From: an uncultured Prolixibacteraceae bacterium | GTDB lineage: Bacteria; Bacteroidota; Bacteroidia; Bacteroidales; Prolixibacteraceae | NCBI GenBank assembly: GCA_903834475.1 | Contig: CAILJH010000123.1 | Coordinates: 1-64,000, forward strand | Direction of reading: 5' to 3' | DNA: 64,000 nt | Part shown: positions 58,947 to 64,000 of the stretch, piece by piece | Numbering within the stretch: position 1 is the stretch's first letter | Layout of the letters: each line of letters starts with the position of its first letter | Position numbers and translations under genes: made by a program | Notes under the pieces: model-generated | What the model was told of the DNA's origin: nothing | The model's input: the letters and a program-made list of their open reading frames with translations, nothing else | Databases searched by the model: none

Positions 58947-60227
58947 CTATCTCAGTGCGGGCATCATCGGATGAAACAGTTTGAGCTGAACAGCTCCATC
59001 GTTACCAATCGCTTTCTTTTCGAGCAAAAGCTGGCGAACCAGTTCCGGTTTCAACTCCTGAATGTTTTGCGAACGGAGTTCGTTGCAGGTGATAAAATAC
59101 CGTGCCCGTTTCATTACCACACCCATTTTTTTTAGATGCGTCGAATTCAACCGCTGGTGCTGACGTGCTAACAAAATGAGCGGAACTGATCGGGTGCCGA
59201 TTCCGGGAATTCGCAACAACATCGCCGGGTCAGCCTTATTGATATCAATTGGAAATAAGTGTGGATTACGCAATGCCCAACTGACTTTTGGATCGAGTTC
59301 CAGGTCGAGGTTCGGATTCTCGGGATTCACAATCTCCTGGCTTCCGAATCCGTAAAAGCGCAACAGCCAGTCGGCCTGATACAGGCGGTGTTCGCGGCGA
59401 AGTGGGGGAGCGTTTAATACCGGAAGTCGGGTATCGTAACTATTCACCGGAATGTAACCCGAATAATAAACCCGCTTCAAATCGCGACGGGAATAGAGCG
59501 CTGACGATAGTTTCAGGATGGTGTGATCGGTATCGTCGGTGGCCCCGATAATCAGTTGGGTACTTTGTCCGGCCGGACTGAAAAGCGGTGCATTCCGGTG
59601 AATTTTTCGCTCTGCTTTCGATTCCAGAATGTTCGCTGAAATGATTTTCATGGGTTCCAAAACACTTTTGAAATCTTTGTCGGGAGCCAATAGTTTCAGG
59701 TTGTTTTCTGTTGGGATTTCAATGTTCACGCTCAGTCGGTCGGCCCAGCGACCCGCATCGGCAATCAGTTGCGGGCTTGCTCCGGGAATGGCTTTCAGGT
59801 GAATGTATCCGTTGTAGCGGTGTTCTGTTCTCAATAATTTGGCAACCGAAACAATCCGCTCCATGGTATGATCCGGATTGACCAAAACTCCGGAACTGAG
59901 GAAAAGTCCTTCGATGTAATTCCGGCGATAAAACTCGATGGTGAGCTTGGCAATTTCATCCGGAGTGAATGAAGTTCGCGGAATCTCGTTGCTTTTGCGA
60001 TTGATGCAATAAGCACAATCGTAAATGCAGTAATTACTAAGCATGATTTTCAGGAGTGAAACACAGCGCCCGTCTTCGGTAAAACTGTGGCAAATTCCCC
60101 ATGCCGAAGCATTTCCGATTCCTCCGTTGGTATTGCTTCGCTGGGTTCCACTCGATGCGCACGATACATCGTATTTGGCCGCTCCGGCTAAAATTTTCAG
60201 TTTCTCAAGGCTGCTTTCCGAAATCAT
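58947..60227 (-). CDS. TIGR03916 radical SAM DNA modification/repair-type protein
   Basis: 426 residues. The [4Fe-4S]-binding triad is CIYDCAYC (Cys67, Cys71, Cys74). Other landmarks are the N-terminal KYDVSCASSGTQRS and AWGICHSFTEDGRCVSLLKI, TPDEIAKLTIEFYRRNYIEG and a C-terminal helix-hairpin-helix (LLRIPGIGTRSVPLILLA) that suggests DNA binding. It is distantly related to spore photoproduct lyase. With TIGR03915 downstream it forms a conserved two-gene module whose reaction I cannot state. Confidence 0.92.
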   Translation of the reverse strand: MISESSLEKLKILAGAAKYDVSCASSGTQRSNTNGGIGNASAWGICHSFTEDGRCVSLLKIMLSNYCIYDCAYCINRKSNEIPRTSFTPDEIAKLTIEFYRRNYIEGLFLSSGVLVNPDHTMERIVSVAKLLRTEHRYNGYIHLKAIPGASPQLIADAGRWADRLSVNIEIPTENNLKLLAPDKDFKSVLEPMKIISANILESKAERKIHRNAPLFSPAGQSTQLIIGATDDTDHTILKLSSALYSRRDLKRVYYSGYIPVNSYDTRLPVLNAPPLRREHRLYQADWLLRFYGFGSQEIVNPENPNLDLELDPKVSWALRNPHLFPIDINKADPAMLLRIPGIGTRSVPLILLARQHQRLNSTHLKKMGVVMKRARYFITCNELRSQNIQELKPELVRQLLLEKKAIGNDGAVQLKLFHPMMPALR

Positions 60228-60356
60228 GATTCTTTGTTTTTTTTGACAGCCAATTAATCATTGGCGCTTAAACAAGATAATAGAATCGGGCGAAATGTAT
60301 TCAGAATGTCCAATTTTTTAATCGAATTCAACTATTTTTTTCTCGTGGAGATGAAA

Positions 60357-60383
60357 AGAGGCTGCCTATTATGACAGCCTCCT
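60357..60383 (-). terminator. Intrinsic terminator of the SGNH hydrolase gene
   Basis: GAGGCTGCC and GACAGCCTC form a stem with one mismatch. On the minus strand a T-run follows (CTCTTTTC). The motif is close to those near 16786 and 61198. Confidence 0.7.
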
Positions 60384-60419
60384 GAAATGTTGAAATCTGG
60401 TAAAACCATCCGGTAGTAT

Positions 60420-61109
60420 TTACTTTTTGCTCAGTGCTTTCTGAATTGCTGCTTCAGCCAATGGTTCCATGATTTTATATCCTGCTAAGTTGGGGTGAAC
60501 CCCGTCACCTGATAATTCTTTTTTAAGTCCTTTTCGTTCATCGACCGTGGCTGAAAAATAATCGAGGTAAACGAATCCGTTCTTTTCAGCGTAGTTTTTG
60601 ATCATCAAATTCAGGGCAATTATCTTTTCAGCCGGTTGGAGACCTGGTTTCCATGGATAATCAAAAACAGGCAACACAGAACTCAGGACTACTTTTATCT
60701 GGTTGGCTTTTGCCAGTTCGGACATCGAAATCAAATTATCCATGATCATCTCCAGAGTTGAAGGGCCTGTATTTCCGGCAATATCGTTGGTGCCAGCCAG
60801 AATTACGACAACTGCCGGTTTAAGATTGATTACGTCGGGGCGGAACCGAACCAGCATCTGAGGTGTGGTTTGGCCGCTAATTCCACGATTGACAAAGGAT
60901 TTGCCGGAAAAAAAGTCAGGGCAGGTATTGATCCAACCTTCAGTGATGGAGTTTCCCATAAATACAATACGTTTTTCTCCTGATGCAGGCAGCCCGATTT
61001 TTGCATTGTCGTCTTTGAACCGTGCTGTATTCGACCAATCCTGGGCAAAAGTTAATCCAACCACAAACATGGATAGAAAAAGCGTAAAAGCTATTTTCAA
61101 ATTTTTCAT
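60420..61109 (-). CDS. SGNH/GDSL-type hydrolase, exported
   Basis: 229 residues with a signal peptide (MKNLKIAFTLFLSMFVVGLT, cut near FAQ). SGNH blocks are present: block I FMGNSITEGW (Ser nucleophile), block II NRGISGQTT (Gly), block III GTNDIAGN (Asn) and block V DGVHPN (Asp-His). Such enzymes are acetylxylan/rhamnogalacturonan esterases, lysophospholipases or acyl hydrolases; the substrate is open. Periplasmic or surface location. The gene stands alone between two similar terminator hairpins. Confidence 0.92.
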   Translation of the reverse strand: MKNLKIAFTLFLSMFVVGLTFAQDWSNTARFKDDNAKIGLPASGEKRIVFMGNSITEGWINTCPDFFSGKSFVNRGISGQTTPQMLVRFRPDVINLKPAVVVILAGTNDIAGNTGPSTLEMIMDNLISMSELAKANQIKVVLSSVLPVFDYPWKPGLQPAEKIIALNLMIKNYAEKNGFVYLDYFSATVDERKGLKKELSGDGVHPNLAGYKIMEPLAEAAIQKALSKK

Positions 61110-61197
61110 TATTAAGTATTTAGAAGTGAATTGATGTCAATAGAATACTAAATATAGATTACATTTTCAAACTTCAAGGCATTCTGACTGTCCAAAA

Positions 61198-61226
61198 AGA
61201 GGCTGCCCTTTTGAGACAGCCTCCTG
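61198..61226 (-). terminator. Intrinsic terminator of nrdJ
   Basis: GAGGCTGCCCTTTTGAGACA GCCTC forms a hairpin that, on the minus strand, is followed by a T-run, 36 bp after the nrdJ stop. Seventeen bases (61207-61223) are the exact inverse of the arm at 16783-16799. Confidence 0.75.
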
Positions 61227-61261
61227 AAATTTTGGTTATGGCAACACACAAACCTATGTGT

Positions 61262-63829
61262 TTATCCGCATTTGGAAGTTCCGCAGTCGGGGCAAATCAG
61301 GCAACCTTCCTGATAAGTTACGTGGTGTGAACCACATTCACCGCAAACAGCGCTTTCCGAAACCGTTCCGTCCGGAACATATTTTTTCAGGGCGCGGGCG
61401 ACTCCGGCTTTCCAACTGTTGATGGTGTCGTTATCGAATTGAAGGCTGGTAACTGTATCAACCACTTTATGGATAGGCATTCCGTGACGCAGAACACCTG
61501 AAATCAGCTTGGCATAGTTCCAGAATACCGGGTTAAATTTATAAGATAAACCTTCGATTGTTGTCCGGTAGCCTTGTTTGTTGGTGTATTGGAAATCGTA
61601 GCGTTTCGATCCGTCGTTATTGACATTTTTGATGATTTTTCCACTTACGACTGAGCGCGGCAACAAAATCCCGTCTTCGTCGTCGGAAAGCCCGGTGAAA
61701 ATTTCATATGGACGTCCTTCGATGGTTCCGATAAATGCCACCCATTTGTCTTTTGAATTTTGGAAACGCACGATATCTGCATCCAGTTCGGTTGGCCTTT
61801 TAGTTGGGAATACGCTGTAAACGGCTTCGTCTTCTTGTTCCTCTTCCTTTTTATTGGAGATGAGTACTCCTGAACGGCATCCGTCACGATATACGGTTAC
61901 GCCCTTGCACCCGCTTTTCCATGCTTCAAAATAGAGTCTTCCAACCAGTTCTTCATCAGCGTCGGCTGGTAAATTGATGGTTACGCTGATGGAATGGTCA
62001 ACCCATTTCTGGATTTTTCCCTGCATGCGCACTTTATTCATCCAGTCCACATCGTTCGAAGTGGCTTTGTAATAAGGTGATTTGGCAATCAGTTCATCTA
62101 AATCAGCTTCAGGATAATTCTTTTTGAGTTCAAATCCATTCACTTCCATCCAATCTTTGAATTTGTGATGGAAAACAACATATTCTTCCCACGAATCGCC
62201 CAGTTCATCAATAAAGTCAACTTTAACATTTTTATCGCCCGGGTTTACTTTCCGGCGGCGTTTATAAACCGGCATGAAAACGGGTTCAATTCCTGATGTG
62301 GTTTGGGTCATCAAACTGGTTGTTCCTGTTGGCGCTATGGTTAGCAGAGCAATGTTTCTGCGGCCATATTTTGCCATATCCTGATACAATTCTTCGTCGG
62401 CTGCACGAAGTCGTTTGATCATTGGATTGTTTTTCTCGCGCTCGGTACTGTAAATAGTAAAAGCACCGCGTTCCTTGGCCATATTGACCGATGAACGGTA
62501 GGCTTCCAGGGCCGTAGTTTTATGTATTTCTTCGCTGAAATCAGTTGCATCATCGCTTCCGTAGCGCAATCCCAGAGCTGCAAGCATATCGCCCTCAGCG
62601 GTAATACCTATTCCCGTACGACGTCCTTCTTTGGCTTTGGTCTGAATCTTCAGCCACATGGATCGTTCGATGTGTTTCAGATCTTCGTTTTCAGGATCTT
62701 CATCAATCTTTCCAAGTATTCCATTGATTTTCTCCAATTCGAGATCAATAATGTCATCCATCATGCGCTGGGCATAGGCGACATGTTTTCTGAACAGTTC
62801 GAAATTAAATTTGGCCTTTGTCGTGAACGGATCTTCAACATAAGCGTACAGGTTGACCGCAATTAGCCGGCAACTGTCGTATGGACACAGCGGGATTTCG
62901 CCGCATGGATTGGTCGAAACGGTTTTGTAGCCAAGGTCGGCATAACAGTCGGGTACCGATTCCCGAATAATGGTGTCCCAGAAAAGGATACCTGGTTCAG
63001 CAGATTTCCATGCATTGTGTACAATCTTACTCCAGAGACTGTCTGCATCAATTTCTTTGACATATTTTGGATGTTTCGAGTCAACCGGATATTGGGTGTG
63101 GTACTGTGTGCCTGCCTCAACCGATTGCATAAAATCATCATGAATTTTAACTGAAACATTTGCACCGGTTACTTTACCTTGTTCGAGTTTGGCATCGATG
63201 AAAGATTCGGCATCAGGATGTTTAACTGATACTGACAGCATCAGTGCCCCACGACGGCCATCCTGGGCGACTTCGCGTGTCGAATTGGAATAGCGTTCCA
63301 TAAAAGGAACAATACCTGTAGAAGTGAGTGCCGAATTTTTTACCGGCGAACCTTTTGGGCGGATGTGTGAAAGATCGTGTCCGACACCGCCACGCCGTTT
63401 CATCAGTTGTACCTGTTCCTGATCAATTTTCATGATTCCTCCGTACGAATCAGAGTCTCCATCGTTTCCGATTACAAAACAATTGGACAGCGAGGCAATC
63501 TGAAAGTCGTTGCCGATGCCTGTCATCGGACCACCTTGAGGTACGATGTATTTAAAATCTCTGAGAAGATCAAAAATCTCATCTTCGGCCAGTGGATTTT
63601 CATAATTCTTTTCAATTCTTGCAATTTCTGATGCAAGTCTGCGATGCATATCATCAGGAGTCTTTTCATACAGATTGCCGAATGAATCCTTTAATGCATA
63701 CTTGTTGATCCATACAGTAGCTGCAAGTTCATCTCCTTTAAAATAGTCCCGAGAAGCTTCAAATGCTTCATTTTGGGAGTACGTTACTCTCCCCGTTTGG
63801 GGCTCAACTGCCACGTTTTTGAATGCCAT
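61262..63829 (-). CDS. nrdJ: Adenosylcobalamin-dependent (class II) ribonucleotide reductase
   Basis: 855 residues from ATG 63829 (MAFKNVAVEPQTGRVTYSQN); an upstream in-frame start at 63919 adds 30 residues and is less likely. It reduces ribonucleotides to deoxyribonucleotides using a B12-generated thiyl radical, independent of oxygen. Landmarks: GGPMTGIGNDFQIASLSNCFV, with a redox Cys, the NPCGEIPL active-site motif, and APTGTTSLMTQTTSGIEP. The C-terminus has a CxxC pair set (CGECGSHH, CPDCGTSKCG), zinc-like or redox-active as in related enzymes. No cobalamin riboswitch was found upstream. Confidence 0.96.
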   Translation of the reverse strand: MAFKNVAVEPQTGRVTYSQNEAFEASRDYFKGDELAATVWINKYALKDSFGNLYEKTPDDMHRRLASEIARIEKNYENPLAEDEIFDLLRDFKYIVPQGGPMTGIGNDFQIASLSNCFVIGNDGDSDSYGGIMKIDQEQVQLMKRRGGVGHDLSHIRPKGSPVKNSALTSTGIVPFMERYSNSTREVAQDGRRGALMLSVSVKHPDAESFIDAKLEQGKVTGANVSVKIHDDFMQSVEAGTQYHTQYPVDSKHPKYVKEIDADSLWSKIVHNAWKSAEPGILFWDTIIRESVPDCYADLGYKTVSTNPCGEIPLCPYDSCRLIAVNLYAYVEDPFTTKAKFNFELFRKHVAYAQRMMDDIIDLELEKINGILGKIDEDPENEDLKHIERSMWLKIQTKAKEGRRTGIGITAEGDMLAALGLRYGSDDATDFSEEIHKTTALEAYRSSVNMAKERGAFTIYSTEREKNNPMIKRLRAADEELYQDMAKYGRRNIALLTIAPTGTTSLMTQTTSGIEPVFMPVYKRRRKVNPGDKNVKVDFIDELGDSWEEYVVFHHKFKDWMEVNGFELKKNYPEADLDELIAKSPYYKATSNDVDWMNKVRMQGKIQKWVDHSISVTINLPADADEELVGRLYFEAWKSGCKGVTVYRDGCRSGVLISNKKEEEQEDEAVYSVFPTKRPTELDADIVRFQNSKDKWVAFIGTIEGRPYEIFTGLSDDEDGILLPRSVVSGKIIKNVNNDGSKRYDFQYTNKQGYRTTIEGLSYKFNPVFWNYAKLISGVLRHGMPIHKVVDTVTSLQFDNDTINSWKAGVARALKKYVPDGTVSESAVCGECGSHHVTYQEGCLICPDCGTSKCG

Positions 63830-63871
63830 AACCCAAAAATTTTGATCTTTAATAATTGATAATCGATTGAA

Positions 63872-63897
63872 AACGTGACGGAAATTTTGCTCACGTT
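63872..63897. promoter_or_regulatory. Short inverted repeat upstream of nrdJ
   Basis: AACGTGA (63872-63878) and TCACGTT (63891-63897) are perfect complements around a 12-nt loop, 43 bp before the nrdJ ATG. It could be a protein-binding site, but no regulator family is matched. The remaining bases to the window end show nothing further. Confidence 0.3.
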
Positions 63898-64000
63898 CGT
63901 TTGTTTTAGCTGTATGCAATATAGGGTCTGTAATTAAAAAAACGAATACTTATTTCAATAAAAATTTCGAAAGTTATCAACGCAACGATGTTAGTATGTT

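Noticed and set aside
63830..64000. Cobalamin riboswitch or NrdR box before nrdJ
   Set aside because: No B12-box-like or NrdR-box-like sequence is recognisable; only a short inverted repeat is seen.

Overview
This window looks like chromosomal DNA from a member of the Bacteroidota, probably a Bacteroidales/Marinilabiliales-type organism. The evidence is a full-length SprA (the type IX secretion translocon), a secreted enzyme with a type IX C-terminal sorting domain, an MG2/Plug protein, promoter-like TAnnTTTG -7 elements, few Shine-Dalgarno sequences, and a class II (B12-dependent) ribonucleotide reductase. I saw no rRNA, tRNA, CRISPR array or prophage. The placement is inference from gene content, not from a marker-gene tree.

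Layout. 1-4.6 kb: a phosphorelay hybrid kinase (cut by the window edge), a sigma-54-activating response regulator, then a sigma-54 promoter in front of a coiled-coil adhesin-like gene broken by an amber codon. 4.8-16.8 kb: threonine/glycine metabolism (kbl) divergent from a zinc dehydrogenase, rnhB, an envelope cluster (glycosyltransferase, flippase, DUF3267, uppP), leuS and an NmrA-type reductase. 16.9-25.3 kb, minus strand: MG2/Plug protein, GH20 hexosaminidase, DMT transporter, a GH87-like secreted alpha-glucanase candidate and a cyclophilin. 25.7-27.7 kb: a fucose-permease-like carrier with a rhamnose/fucose-type mutarotase. 27.9-35.5 kb, minus strand: a TetR-TolC-HlyD-ABC-ABC-permease-permease efflux operon, with a four-helix-bundle gene on a repeat-bounded insert between the two permeases. 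35.8-46.9 kb: a 33-residue lysine-rich protein, DUF1080, pdxA, ruvA and sprA. 47.3-54.9 kb: the complete trp operon (trpE-G-D-C-F-B-A) behind a leader that encodes two tandem tryptophan-rich peptides, the second followed by a strong intrinsic terminator. 55-64 kb: a small conserved protein, a LytTR remnant, a CPA2 antiporter, a TIGR03915/TIGR03916 (radical SAM) pair, an SGNH hydrolase and nrdJ.

What stands out. (1) A tandem trp attenuator: two leader peptides, each with three Trp codons, about 110 nt apart. (2) A family of palindromic repeats placed as inverted pairs (usually 48-80 nt apart) at nearly every junction of the trp operon and the ABC efflux operon. In places they have become coding sequence, forming both termini of TrpG and the N-terminus of one ABC ATPase. 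(3) A textbook -24/-12 sigma-54 promoter directly downstream of the sigma-54 regulator gene. (4) The repeat-bounded four-helix-bundle insert. These are sequence-level observations; all functional statements about them are inference.
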